Shown here: piece after piece, positions 43,875 to 52,725 of the stretch
Numbering within the stretch: the first letter of the stretch is position 1
How the letters are laid out: each line of letters starts with the position of its first letter
Origin: JAANXG01 sp963731035
GTDB lineage: Bacteria > Pseudomonadota > Gammaproteobacteria > Arenicellales > JAANXG01
Assembly (NCBI GenBank): GCA_963731035.1
Contig: CAVSUY010000009.1
Span: forward strand, 1-64,000
Reading direction: 5' to 3'
DNA length: 64,000 nucleotides
Notes under the pieces: model-generated
What the model saw: the letters and a program-made list of their open reading frames with translations, nothing else
Databases searched by the model: none
What the model was told of the DNA's origin: nothing
Position numbers and translations under genes: made by a program

Positions 43875-44920
43875 TGCTCGGGGATCTCGTCCTGCGGAAA
43901 CGGCGCCACGTGCAATACCTGCTCGACGCCGTCGGTGCCCCGCACCCTGACCGCCACCTGCTCGGCATCCCGTCCCTGGCCGTAGCGGGCGGTGATCCGG
44001 GCCGCGGTCTCGAAGTCCTCACCCTCGGGCTCGCCCTGGACGAGGGCCAGGGGGCCGCTGTGGCTCTCCGCCATCAGCTGGGTAAACCGGTTGCGGTAGC
44101 CTTGCAGGTAGTTGGTCTCGCCGGCGTCCCTGGCCACGATCAGCTTGAAACGGTCGTTTGGCCGGATGTGGCGGCCGACTTTTAGCAGCATGATGTCGTC
44201 CAGGTCGTAGTCCCGCGATTCCCGGTGGGCCCACAGGTCACGCAGCTTGGCGCTGTAATTGGCGTCGGTGAGGAAGCAGCAGCCGCCCGCGGGCTGGGCA
44301 TATTCGGTGATGTCGAAGCGATCGGCCATTTCCATCTGCACCCGACGGCTGCGGCCGCGGATATCCCCCAGGGCTTCCCGGTCGACCCAGCCCTCGCGCT
44401 CCGGCAGCGTGGGCTCGAGGGCCTTGGCGCACAAAGGCCGCAGCAGGCGGTCGAGAGCGCCGGACTCCCGCTGCACGATAGGGAGCTTTTCCCGCGTCTG
44501 GGACTTGGGTCGCTGGCCGATGACCTCGCCCGTGATGATGAAGTCGAATTCGTGCTCCTCCATCCACTCGCGGGCCTTGCCCACCATGAATCCCTTGCAG
44601 TCCAGGCACGGATTGAGGTTGGCGCCGTAGCCGTGCCTGGGGTTCAGCACCACGGCCTTGTAATCTTCGATGACGTCGATGATATGCAGCTTGATGCCGA
44701 GCTGCTCGGCCACCCACAACGCGTTGTTGCGTCGCGGGCGCTCGCGCTTGCTGCTGCGAATGGCGTGGGTGTGGCCTTCGACGCAGAAGCCGGTGAAGAA
44801 ATTGAGGCCCTCCACGTGCACGCCCTGCTCGAGGATCAACCTGGCGGCAAGCATGGAATCGAGGCCGCCGGAAATCAGCGCGACGGCTTTGGGTTGTCGC
44901 TGTCCGGGTCTAGCGCGCAT
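43862..44920 (-). CDS. PP-loop ATP pyrophosphatase, probable tRNA thiolase-like enzyme
   Basis: A 352-residue protein of the adenine nucleotide alpha-hydrolase superfamily. The PP-loop SGGLDSM (residues 17-23) activates a substrate with ATP. C105 and C108 (NPCLDCKG) and C214-C215 (GGCCFLTD) are candidate sulfur-carrying or metal-binding cysteines. Homologues are often named tRNA (5-methylaminomethyl-2-thiouridylate) methyltransferase or MnmA/ThiI-like. The C-terminal 110 residues form an extra domain (PNDRFKLIVARDAGETNYLQ). Co-transcription and overlap with the TusA-like gene point to sulfur transfer onto tRNA or another acceptor. The exact modification is unproven. Confidence 0.8.
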   Translation of the reverse strand: MRARPGQRQPKAVALISGGLDSMLAARLILEQGVHVEGLNFFTGFCVEGHTHAIRSSKRERPRRNNALWVAEQLGIKLHIIDVIEDYKAVVLNPRHGYGANLNPCLDCKGFMVGKAREWMEEHEFDFIITGEVIGQRPKSQTREKLPIVQRESGALDRLLRPLCAKALEPTLPEREGWVDREALGDIRGRSRRVQMEMADRFDITEYAQPAGGCCFLTDANYSAKLRDLWAHRESRDYDLDDIMLLKVGRHIRPNDRFKLIVARDAGETNYLQGYRNRFTQLMAESHSGPLALVQGEPEGEDFETAARITARYGQGRDAEQVAVRVRGTDGVEQVLHVAPFPQDEIPEQWHV

Positions 44921-45481
44921 CTCTCACCGAGGCGGTTGTGATTGTTCGATCAAGCCTTGCCATACCTAACAAAAGCATCGATGAATCGCGCTTTCCTCGA
45001 TTACGGGGTTTGTTCGGGCAACCTGCCCCGGCGCTGGCTGGCCCAGCTTCGCCTGGACTTGATCTTCACTCGAGACGCGGCCACGGCTACGCCTCTCGCT
45101 CCAGCCCGGCGCCCAGCCGAACCTGTCCTGCGCCGGTGGCGCGGGTCCCCGATGAGAAATGCAGGCCAGTCATGCAGCACCATCCGGGATCATGCCTTGG
45201 GTTTGTCACCGGTTCGCCGGCGGCAGGGCATCCGTGACCGCATGCTTCATAAATGCAAAAGGACCCCTGAACCGGGGCCCTTTTGCATTCATTTTCAGGC
45301 GAAATGCTCGCCTGCTCCTCCTCGGTGACTTGGGCCTGTGCCCTGTCAGAGCGGGCACCTTATCCCAAAAAATTTGCCCTGTCTAATGTTTTGGGGGACC
45401 ACAGGGCGGCATCCCCCACGACTGGGCCCGGACAGGCAAGATATAATCCGGCGCTTTGCAGCAAGCGGGTTGACAAGCAGC
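44921..45481. other. 561-base gene-free stretch upstream of glyQ
   Basis: No convincing gene: the small frames (such as 44942-45328) do not look like proteins. It holds a strong hairpin at 45253-45288 and a TATAAT near 45442 that may be the glyQ promoter -10. A small RNA ending in the hairpin is possible. Confidence 0.5.
45253..45288. terminator. Intrinsic-terminator-like hairpin
   Basis: ATGCAAAAGG-a-CCCC and GGGG-c-CCTTTTGCAT pair around a loop of about 5 bases. The stem is GC-rich at its top with A/T blocks at the base, readable from either strand. There is no known gene on the plus strand ending here, so it may close an unannotated small RNA or act on the minus-strand side. Confidence 0.6.
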
Positions 45482-46384
45482 GTGACATTCCAGGAGCTGA
45501 TCCTATCTCTCCAGCGATTCTGGGCGGACCAGGGCTGCGTGGTGATGCAGCCTTATGATATGGAGGTGGGCGCGGGCACGTTCCATGTCGCGACCTTCCT
45601 CAAGGCGCTGGGGCCAGAGCCCTGGAATGCCGCCTATGTGCAGCCATCCCGCCGGCCCACCGACGGCCGCTACGGGGACAATCCGAACCGTCTTCAGCAC
45701 TACTACCAATTCCAGGTGGTGATGAAGCCCTCGCCACTGGACTTCCAGGACAAATTCCTCGACTCGATCCGCAGCCTCGGCATCGATCCCCTCAAACATG
45801 ATATCCGGTTCGTGGAGGACGACTGGGAATCGCCCACCCTCGGCGCCTGGGGCCTCGGCTGGGAGGTCTGGCTCAACGGCATGGAGATCGCCCAGTACAC
45901 GTACTTTCAGCAGGCGGGAGGCCTGGACTGCGAGCCGGTCATGGGGGAGATCACCTACGGCCTGGAGCGCATCGCCATGTACCTTCAGGAAGCTGCCAGC
46001 ATCTTCGACCTCGTCTGGACCGAAGGGCCGCAAGGCACCGTCACCTACGGCGATATTTACCACCAGAACGAGGTGGAGCAGTCGGCCTACAACTTCGAGC
46101 ACGCCGACGTTGAATTTCTACTCGGTGCCTTCGACCACTGCGAGAAGCAGGCGGCGCGGCTTGCGGAGCTGGGGCTGCCGCTACCGGCCTACGAGCAGGT
46201 GCTGAAGGCGTCGCACACCTTCAATCTGCTGGATGCCCGCCATGCGTTGTCGGTTACCGAGCGCCAGCGATACATCCTGCGGGTGCGCGCCCTGGCCGGA
46301 GGCGCCGCCAGGGCGTATTACGAATCCCGCGAGAAGCTCGGCTTTCCGCTGCTGCGCCGGGAGGCGCAAACAGTCCATGGGTGA
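45482..46384 (+). CDS. glyQ: Glycyl-tRNA synthetase alpha chain
   Basis: GlyQ is the catalytic chain of the alpha2beta2 glycyl-tRNA synthetase. The start is the GTG at 45482 (VTFQELILSLQRFWADQGC), which gives the usual 300 residues; a TTG at 45470 is in frame too. The family block VVMQPYDMEVGAGTFHVATF is present, with NAAYVQPSRRPTDGRYGDNP, HYYQFQVVMKPSP and the C-terminal REKLGFPLL. It overlaps glyS by 8 bases. Confidence 0.97.
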   Translation: MTFQELILSLQRFWADQGCVVMQPYDMEVGAGTFHVATFLKALGPEPWNAAYVQPSRRPTDGRYGDNPNRLQHYYQFQVVMKPSPLDFQDKFLDSIRSLGIDPLKHDIRFVEDDWESPTLGAWGLGWEVWLNGMEIAQYTYFQQAGGLDCEPVMGEITYGLERIAMYLQEAASIFDLVWTEGPQGTVTYGDIYHQNEVEQSAYNFEHADVEFLLGAFDHCEKQAARLAELGLPLPAYEQVLKASHTFNLLDARHALSVTERQRYILRVRALAGGAARAYYESREKLGFPLLRREAQTVHG

Positions 46385-48485
46385 CCGCGAAGACGTGCTC
46401 TTCGAGCTGGGCACCGAGGAATTGCCGCCACGCGCCCTGCGCAGTCTCGGTGATGCCCTGCTGGCTGAATTCTGCGCCGGGCTGGCGCGGGAGAAAGTGG
46501 TATACGACGCCGCCGAAGGCTTTGCTACCCCACGCCGGCTGGCGGTCCGGATCCGAGGCTGCGCCACGAGCCAGCCGGACCGGCAGGCCGAGCGGCTGGG
46601 TCCGGCGGCGTCCGCCGCCTTCGACCACACGGGGGCGCCGACCGCGGCGGCCGAGGGCTTCGCCCGCTCCTGCGGGGTGGACGTGGCGGCTCTGGAGCGG
46701 GTGGCGACGGACAAGGGGGAACGCCTGGCTCATCGCTGGCGCGAAGCCGGCCAGGCCACCATCGAGTTGCTTCCCCGGGTCGCGGAGCAGGCCGTCGGCA
46801 GGCTGCCGATTCCCAGGCGGATGCGTTGGGGCGACTCCGATGTGGAGTTCGTCCGTCCCGTGCACTGGCTGGTGTTCCTGATGGGAGAGCAGGTTGTGCC
46901 CTGCGAGCTGCTGGGTCTCACCGCCGGCCGCCGGAGCATGGGGCACAGATTCCACGCCCCCGCCCCCTTGAGTTTCAGCAATGCCTCGGAGTACGAGCGC
47001 AAGCTCCGCGACGAGGGCTTTGTCGTCGCCCGTATCGACGAACGCAAAGAGTCGATACGGGCCCAGGCGCAGCGACTGGCCGGCGAGGCGGGCGGCACCG
47101 CCGACACAGATGAGGATCTGCTCGACGAAGTCGCGGCCCTCACCGAGTGGCCGGTGGCGATCCAGGGTAGTTTCGATAAGGAGTTTCTGAACGTGCCCGT
47201 CGAGCTGCTGGTGCTGACCATGAAACAGGACCAGCGCTACTTCCCGGTATTCGATGCATCGGGCTCCCTGATGAACCGGTTCATAGCGGTGGCCAACATC
47301 GACAGCATCGATCCCGCGGCGGTGCGCCAGGGCAACGAGCGGGTGATCCGTCCCCGTTTCGCCGACGCCAAGTTCTTCTGGGACCAGGACCGCCGGACGC
47401 CGCTCGAAAGCCGTCTCGACGAGCTCAAGCACGTGGTATTCCAGGATCGTCTCGGCAGCATGTATGACAAGTCCGTGCGGGTGGCGGCGCTGGCATCGGA
47501 CATCGCGCTGCTGACCGGCGCGGACACCGAGAAGGCACAACGCGCCGGCCGGCTGTCGCGCTGCGACCTGGTTACCCAGACGGTGTTCGAATTCCCGGAA
47601 ATGCAGGGAATCGCCGGCCGCTACCTGCTGACTCACGAGCGGGCCGACCCGGAGATCGCCCGGGCGATGGACGAGGTATACATGCCGCGTCACGCCGGCG
47701 ACGCGCTGCCGCAGACCCGGGTAGGCACCGTCGTGTCCCTGGCAGAGAAGTTCGACACTCTGGCCGGGATATTCGCCATCGGCGAAAGCCCCACCGGCGA
47801 CAAAGACCCCTACGCCTTGCGGCGTGCGGCGCTGGGCGCCTTGCGGATACTGCGGGAGCAGCGGCTCCGTGTGCCGTTGTGGGCGGTGCTTCAGATCGCC
47901 AACAACCGGCTGGGGGAATCGCTCAAGTCCGAGAAAACGGTGGACCAGGTGTACGCGTTCATGATGGAGAGACTCAAGGGGATCTACCTGGAGGAAGGCG
48001 TGGACGGCGGCGTCTTCTCCGCGGTGGCGGAGGTGCGGCCATCCACGGTCACCGATTTCGACAAGCGCATCCACGCGGTCGGGGAGTTTCGCTCGCTGCC
48101 CGAGGCCGGCGCCTTGGCAGTGGCCAACAAGCGAGCGCGTAATATCCTGCGCCAGGCGGAGTTTGACGACCAGGACGTCGAGGTCGACCCGGCTTTGTTG
48201 GCCGATCCCGCTGAAGGGCGATTGAACGATCACGTCGATATACTGGAGCGGCAAATCGAGCCACTCATGGAATCCGGCGACTACGACGCGGCGTTGAAAT
48301 TGCTGGCGGGTCTGAGGGATCCGCTGGACCGGTTCTTCGACGACGTGATGGTGATGGTCGAGGACCCGGTGCTTCGTCGCAACCGCCTGGCGCTGCTGTC
48401 GCGCCTGAGTCAGCTGTTCCTGCAGGTGGCCGACATCTCACAGCTCCAGATCTCCACGCGTCAGGGCGGCGACGCGGCGCAGTGA
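46377..48485 (+). CDS. glyS: Glycyl-tRNA synthetase beta chain
   Basis: GlyS binds tRNA(Gly) for the alpha chain. From the ATG at 46377 it has 702 residues, close to E. coli GlyS (689). It opens DVLFELGTEELPPRALRSLG and includes RRMRWGDSDVEFVRPVHWLV, the HD-like region FVVARIDERKESIRAQAQ and the C-terminal anticodon-binding ILERQIEPLMESGDYDAAL. It is intact and overlaps glyQ. The heptose phosphatase gene follows 10 bases later. Confidence 0.97.
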   Translation: MGDREDVLFELGTEELPPRALRSLGDALLAEFCAGLAREKVVYDAAEGFATPRRLAVRIRGCATSQPDRQAERLGPAASAAFDHTGAPTAAAEGFARSCGVDVAALERVATDKGERLAHRWREAGQATIELLPRVAEQAVGRLPIPRRMRWGDSDVEFVRPVHWLVFLMGEQVVPCELLGLTAGRRSMGHRFHAPAPLSFSNASEYERKLRDEGFVVARIDERKESIRAQAQRLAGEAGGTADTDEDLLDEVAALTEWPVAIQGSFDKEFLNVPVELLVLTMKQDQRYFPVFDASGSLMNRFIAVANIDSIDPAAVRQGNERVIRPRFADAKFFWDQDRRTPLESRLDELKHVVFQDRLGSMYDKSVRVAALASDIALLTGADTEKAQRAGRLSRCDLVTQTVFEFPEMQGIAGRYLLTHERADPEIARAMDEVYMPRHAGDALPQTRVGTVVSLAEKFDTLAGIFAIGESPTGDKDPYALRRAALGALRILREQRLRVPLWAVLQIANNRLGESLKSEKTVDQVYAFMMERLKGIYLEEGVDGGVFSAVAEVRPSTVTDFDKRIHAVGEFRSLPEAGALAVANKRARNILRQAEFDDQDVEVDPALLADPAEGRLNDHVDILERQIEPLMESGDYDAALKLLAGLRDPLDRFFDDVMVMVEDPVLRRNRLALLSRLSQLFLQVADISQLQISTRQGGDAAQ

Positions 48486-48495
48486 GGTTGGCCTG

Positions 48496-49071
48496 ATGAG
48501 GTTGGTGATACTGGACCGCGACGGAGTCATCAACGAGGACTCCAGCGACTACGTCAAAACTCCGGAGCAGTGGGTGCCCATTCCGGGCAGCCTGGAAGCC
48601 ATCGCGCGCCTGTGCCGCTCCGAGTACCGGGTGGTGATCATCACCAACCAGTCGGGTGTGGGCCGCGGCCTGTACACGCCGGACACCATGAACAAGATCA
48701 ACGCCCGCATGTTCGAGCTTCTGCGCCAGAAGGGCGGGGAGATCGACGCCCTGCTATTCTGCCCCCACGTCCCCGACGCCGGCTGCGTGTGCAGGAAGCC
48801 GATGCCGGGCTTGTTCCACGAGTTGGCCCGGCGCTTGAAGGTCAACCTGACCGCGGTGCCGGCGGTAGGGGATTCGTCCCGCGACCTCGATGCCGCCATC
48901 GCCGCCGACGCCCAACCCGTTCTGGTCAGGACCGGCAAGGGCGCCGAGACCGCGGCCGCCATCGAGCGCGGCGAGTACGAGCGATTCAAGGCCGTCCCGG
49001 TCTACGACGACCTTGCCTCCTTCGTGGATCACCACATGCTGAGTGATGCTTCCCGCGCCACCATTCGCTGA
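48496..49071 (+). CDS. gmhB: D-glycero-D-manno-heptose 1,7-bisphosphate 7-phosphatase
   Basis: GmhB removes the 7-phosphate in the pathway to ADP-heptose for the LPS core. The 191-residue HAD protein has motif I LVILDRDGVIN (both Asp), motif II VVIITNQSGVGRG and the zinc-binding loop CPHVPDAGCVCRKP with three Cys and one His. Motif IV VGDSSRDLDAAI completes it. It lies between glyS and plsC with short gaps, an arrangement common in gammaproteobacteria. Confidence 0.95.
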   Translation: MRLVILDRDGVINEDSSDYVKTPEQWVPIPGSLEAIARLCRSEYRVVIITNQSGVGRGLYTPDTMNKINARMFELLRQKGGEIDALLFCPHVPDAGCVCRKPMPGLFHELARRLKVNLTAVPAVGDSSRDLDAAIAADAQPVLVRTGKGAETAAAIERGEYERFKAVPVYDDLASFVDHHMLSDASRATIR

Positions 49072-49089
49072 CCGTGCGGGAGCGCGATA

Positions 49090-49821
49090 GTGCAGTGGAT
49101 CCGGTCCCTGGTCTTCTTTGCCGGCATGCTGCTGACGGCCATCGTCTACACGCCTCTCGCCCTGGCGGCATGGCCGCTGTCGCCCGTCGCGCGCTCCAGA
49201 TTCATCGGCTACTGGGCCAGGATGATCGTTGCCTGGCTCCGCCTCACGTGCGGGCTCGGCCATCGGGTTACGGGTCTCGATAACCTGCCGGACGAGCCCT
49301 GTGTCATCCTGTCCAAGCACCAGTCCGCCTGGGAAACCATCGCCTACCAGAAAATCTTTCCCGCCCAGGCCTGGGTGCTTAAGCGGGAGTTGTTGTGGAT
49401 CCCGTTCTTCGGCTGGGGGCTGGCGGCGACCCGGCCTATCGCCATCGACCGCTCGGCGGGCATACGCGCCCTGGACGACGTAGTGAAGCAGGGCATGGAC
49501 AGGCTGGCTGGCGGACGCTACGTAGTAGTGTTTCCCGAGGGCACGCGGATGGCGCCGGGGCAGCGCGGGCACTACAACCCTGGCGGCGCGATGCTCGCCA
49601 AGAAAGCGGATGTCCCGGTGGTGCCGGTGGCTCACAATTCCGGCAGTTTCTGGTCCCGCCGAGGGTTCCTGAAGAAGCCGGGGGTAATCGAGGTCCGGGT
49701 CGGCCCTCCGATCTCGGTGGTGGACAAACGCGCCAAGCAGATCAACGCCGAGGCGGAGGCGTGGATAGAGACGCAGATGGTGGAGTTGGAGCCGCGACTG
49801 CGCGAGTCCGATCGCGGCTGA
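49090..49821 (+). CDS. plsC: 1-acyl-sn-glycerol-3-phosphate acyltransferase
   Basis: This PlsC-family enzyme makes phosphatidic acid from lysophosphatidic acid. The 243-residue protein starts with one or two membrane helices (IRSLVFFAGMLLTAIVY). The catalytic block is ILSKHQSAWETIAY, the HxxxxE/D variant usual for this subgroup, with the glycerol-phosphate motif VFPEGTRMAPG and later VVPVAHNSG. It is the third gene in the glyS-gmhB-plsC run. Confidence 0.92.
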   Translation: MQWIRSLVFFAGMLLTAIVYTPLALAAWPLSPVARSRFIGYWARMIVAWLRLTCGLGHRVTGLDNLPDEPCVILSKHQSAWETIAYQKIFPAQAWVLKRELLWIPFFGWGLAATRPIAIDRSAGIRALDDVVKQGMDRLAGGRYVVVFPEGTRMAPGQRGHYNPGGAMLAKKADVPVVPVAHNSGSFWSRRGFLKKPGVIEVRVGPPISVVDKRAKQINAEAEAWIETQMVELEPRLRESDRG

Positions 49822-49855
49822 CGCCTCGTCCCGCATCCGGGGTTCCACTATGGTG

Positions 49856-49943
49856 TTGAACCCCGGATTGTAGGAGCGGTTTCAACCGCGATTGGCCGGA
49901 ACCGCGATCGCGAATAAATTCGCTCCTACAATCCGGGGTTCAA
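49856..49943. repeat. REP-like element with 23-base perfect arms
   Basis: Arms at 49856-49878 and 49921-49943 are exact reverse complements (TTGAACCCCGGATTGTAGGAG plus two bases). Inside lie two smaller inverted stretches (GGTTTCAACCGCGATT and AACCGCGATCGCG). The TAGGAGCGG motif is shared with the element at 9110-9159 (which has CCGCTCCTA on its right), so both belong to one REP family. Confidence 0.8.
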
Positions 49944-49956
49944 AACCCCGGGGGAC

Positions 49957-50565
49957 TCAACCTTTGTCCTGGCGGCAAAGAGTTTCCAGTGGGAACTCGA
50001 CCGCCGCACCGTTCACCGCTTTGAGCACACCGCCGTCGGCACCGGTCTCATACTGCAGGTCGCCTGTTTTCGGCTCGTCCTTCTGCTCCTGGGTGGTCGC
50101 CAGCTCGCCGGGCAGCGGCACGTAATTGCCGCTGTCGAGGTCTATGGGCATCCCCGGTTTGAGGCGGAAGGGACCGATTCGGGTCGGCGCGTATCCGTCG
50201 GAGACGCGCCCGTATTTCACCACTTCGTCGATGATCACGTACACCGTGCCGTCGGTCATCGGCGGGCTCCAGTGGAACAGGAACTTGGCGTGAGTCTTCA
50301 TGTTCGTTGTCAGGATTCCGATGCCCATGCCGTTGCGGTTGGGGTACAGAAGGAAGTGTGCATTCGCCACGCCGTCGTACTGCTGCTTCGAGATCTGGCC
50401 GGGGAGGGTGCTCACATACTTGTCGGGATTGGTGAGGAAGTCCTTGTTCATCAGGCTTTCGAACTCGTCGTACACCACCGAGCAGTCGAAGGTCCCGGCA
50501 TGGACGGAGGCGGGCAGCAACGCACACAGGCACAGGGTGGGGGTGAGGGACTTGAAAAATCGCAT
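49957..50565 (-). CDS. Exported protein of unknown function
   Basis: A 202-residue protein with a Sec signal peptide (MRFFKSLTPTLCLCALLPAS, ending VHAG). The mature region has a first Cys (FDCSVVYDEFESLMNKDF) and a later one near the C-terminus (LETLCRQDKG) that could pair. It has beta-rich stretches such as GMGIGILTTNMKTHAKF and GTVYVIIDEVVKYG. No family recognised. The start is chosen at the ATG giving a proper signal peptide; the frame is open about 60 codons further upstream. Confidence 0.6.
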   Translation of the reverse strand: MRFFKSLTPTLCLCALLPASVHAGTFDCSVVYDEFESLMNKDFLTNPDKYVSTLPGQISKQQYDGVANAHFLLYPNRNGMGIGILTTNMKTHAKFLFHWSPPMTDGTVYVIIDEVVKYGRVSDGYAPTRIGPFRLKPGMPIDLDSGNYVPLPGELATTQEQKDEPKTGDLQYETGADGGVLKAVNGAAVEFPLETLCRQDKG

Positions 50566-50653
50566 GATGTAAACGAATGATCCTGTGTGGTCGTGCGGAG
50601 AGAAGACCAAGCGATTATAACGATTTAGGGGCGCGGCGAAACCGCAAGGAGCC

Positions 50654-51445
50654 TCAATCCTCTGACCGTGGCCCACTGACCGCGTTGGAGAGGCGCGCGA
50701 ACTCCGCCACCGAAAGCTGCTCGGCCCGGGCGTCCGGTGCAATGTCGCAGTCCGCGAATTGTGCCTCTCCCACCATGCCCTTGAGGGCGTTGCGCAGCGT
50801 CTTGCGCCTTTGTGCGAATGCCCGCTTCACCAGCTCGGAGAAGCGCTTCGGATCGTCGACCGGATTGCGGTCCCCGGCGTCCGGCCACAGCGCCACCACC
50901 GCCGACTGCACTTTGGGCGGCGGCGTGAAAGCACCCGGGGCCACCTGTAGCACCAGCTCGCCCAGGCACTGGTGCTGCACCATGACCGACAGGCGTCCGT
51001 ACGTCCGGCTGCCGGGCGGCGCCAGCATGCGGTCTACGACTTCCTTCTGCAGCATCAGGTGCATGTTGCGGATACAGTGCAGCCGGTCGAGCAGCCGAAA
51101 CAGCAGGGGCGTGGAGATGTTGTAAGGCAGATTGCCGATCACCCGGATATGGGGCGCCACGGCGCAGTAGTCGAAACGCAAAGCGTCTTGCTGGTGCACC
51201 ACCAGATTCGGAATCTCCGCCGCCCGGGCCTGTAGCTGTCCGGCGAGTTGCCGATCCAGCTCCACAGCATGCAGCGCCGCCACCCGCGGCGCGATTTCGC
51301 GGGTCAGGGCGCCACGGCCGGGACCGATTTCCACCACCACGTCGTCGGGCCGCGGATCGAAGTGCCGGACGATGGCCTCGATGACGCTGCGCTGGTGCAG
51401 GAAGTGCTGGCCCAGCGACTTGCGGACCGGCGGGTGGCTCACCAC
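50654..51445 (-). CDS. rsmA: 16S rRNA dimethyladenosine transferase KsgA (RsmA)
   Basis: KsgA dimethylates A1518 and A1519 of 16S rRNA late in 30S assembly. The 263-residue protein starts at a GTG (VVSHPPVRKSLGQHFLHQ), with motif I VVVEIGPGRGALTREI and the catalytic NLPYNIS (N-L-P-Y). RRKTLRNALKG follows near the C-terminus. It follows pdxA by 10 bases in the same direction, the conserved pdxA-ksgA pair. apaG and apaH, which often follow, are elsewhere. Confidence 0.96.
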   Translation of the reverse strand: MVSHPPVRKSLGQHFLHQRSVIEAIVRHFDPRPDDVVVEIGPGRGALTREIAPRVAALHAVELDRQLAGQLQARAAEIPNLVVHQQDALRFDYCAVAPHIRVIGNLPYNISTPLLFRLLDRLHCIRNMHLMLQKEVVDRMLAPPGSRTYGRLSVMVQHQCLGELVLQVAPGAFTPPPKVQSAVVALWPDAGDRNPVDDPKRFSELVKRAFAQRRKTLRNALKGMVGEAQFADCDIAPDARAEQLSVAEFARLSNAVSGPRSED

Positions 51446-51455
51446 GTCCCGTGGA

Positions 51456-52484
51456 TCATCGGATCGCAGCCCCCGATGGCGCGTTTGCCGCCAATCCGAT
51501 GGCGCATTCGAAAGCCGCCCTCAGGCTGCCGGTGTCGACGGTGCCTTTGCCGGCTTTGTCCAGCGCGGTGCCGTGATCGACCGAGACCCGTATGATGGGC
51601 AGGCCCAGAGTGATGTTCACGGCGTGCCCGAAGCCGACCCGTTTCAGCACCGGGAGTCCCTGGTCGTGGTACATGGCGACGATCGCGTCGAAGCGAGCGC
51701 TGTTTGCCTCCGTGAACACCGTGTCCGCCGGCAGCGGACCGCTGAGATCCATGCCGCGACCGGTTAAGGCGTCGATGACGGGGCGCAGGATCTCGACCTC
51801 CTCGCTGCCCAGGTGGCCGCTTTCCCCGGCGTGTGGGTTGAGGCCGCAGACCGCGATCCTGGGCGAGGCGATGCCGAAGCGTTCAACCAGGCCTCGGTGC
51901 AGGACTTCGAGCACCGCCGTGACGCGTTCGACCGTGATGTGGTCCGCCACCTTCCTCAGCGGCAGGTGCGTGGTGACCAGAGGCACGCGCAAATCGCCCG
52001 CCGCGAGCATCATCACCGGCATCGGCGCGCCGGTGAGCTCGGCGAGATACTCCGTATGGCCGGAGAAAGGTATGCCAGCGTCATTGATCACGCCCTTGTT
52101 GACCGGGCCGGTGACCAGTGCATCGAACCGGCCGCCCAGGCATCCGTCCACCGCGCGTTTCAGGGTTTCGAGCACGTAGGCGGCGTTGCCCGGGTCCAGG
52201 CGACCGGCAACGGCCGCACGAGCGACCGGCACCGGCAGCACGGACACCGGATGCCGGGCATCCGGATCGTGACGCGGCCAGTCGAATGCCCGGCCGCGAA
52301 GCGCCGCGCGGCCGGCAAGCAGCTCGGGATCCGCGATCACCACGACCCTGCAGTCCAGATCGTCCCAAGGCGCGAGCACCGCGAGGTCCGGTCCGATGCC
52401 CGCGGGCTCGCCCGGTGTCAATACGATTGTCGGTGTGTCGCTCACGCTCCGCGTTCGTTCGTTGCGCGCAACCTTTTCCAACAT
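51456..52484 (-). CDS. pdxA: 4-hydroxythreonine-4-phosphate dehydrogenase
   Basis: PdxA oxidises 4-hydroxythreonine-4-phosphate in pyridoxal-phosphate synthesis. The 342-residue frame holds TPGEPAGIGPDLAVLA at the start, ALVTGPVNKGVINDAG with FSGHTEYLAELTG, and the metal ligands around VTTHLPLRKV, AMYHDQGLPVLK and HAVNITLGLPIIRVSVDHGTA. An in-frame GTG at 52445 (VSDTPTIVLTPGEPAG) gives a more typical N-terminus. surA and lptD, usual upstream partners, are absent; instead the acylation cluster diverges from here. Confidence 0.95.
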   Translation of the reverse strand: MLEKVARNERTRSVSDTPTIVLTPGEPAGIGPDLAVLAPWDDLDCRVVVIADPELLAGRAALRGRAFDWPRHDPDARHPVSVLPVPVARAAVAGRLDPGNAAYVLETLKRAVDGCLGGRFDALVTGPVNKGVINDAGIPFSGHTEYLAELTGAPMPVMMLAAGDLRVPLVTTHLPLRKVADHITVERVTAVLEVLHRGLVERFGIASPRIAVCGLNPHAGESGHLGSEEVEILRPVIDALTGRGMDLSGPLPADTVFTEANSARFDAIVAMYHDQGLPVLKRVGFGHAVNITLGLPIIRVSVDHGTALDKAGKGTVDTGSLRAAFECAIGLAANAPSGAAIR

Positions 52485-52725
52485 TACCAGCCGCGCTTCG
52501 ATGTGGGTGTGGTTGAATCTTACCGCGTCCCCGGTCCCGGGACATTGTTGATCCGTATGTGGACCCGAGGTGCTACCGTAGCCGCGATCCCGCCAATCAA
52601 GAGAGGGGGATCTATTTCACGCGGTACCGGGAACGGCGTGTAGAATGGAACCCTGTGTTCTGCGAACGGCAAGCCGTGCCCAGGCAACTGCTGCATGGCA
52701 ACGCGCAAGCGGATCGCGCTCCGGT

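Noticed and set aside
44942..45328. Plus-strand frame of 128 codons before glyQ
   Set aside because: No ribosome site, no conserved pattern, and it runs through the hairpin, so it is more likely non-coding.
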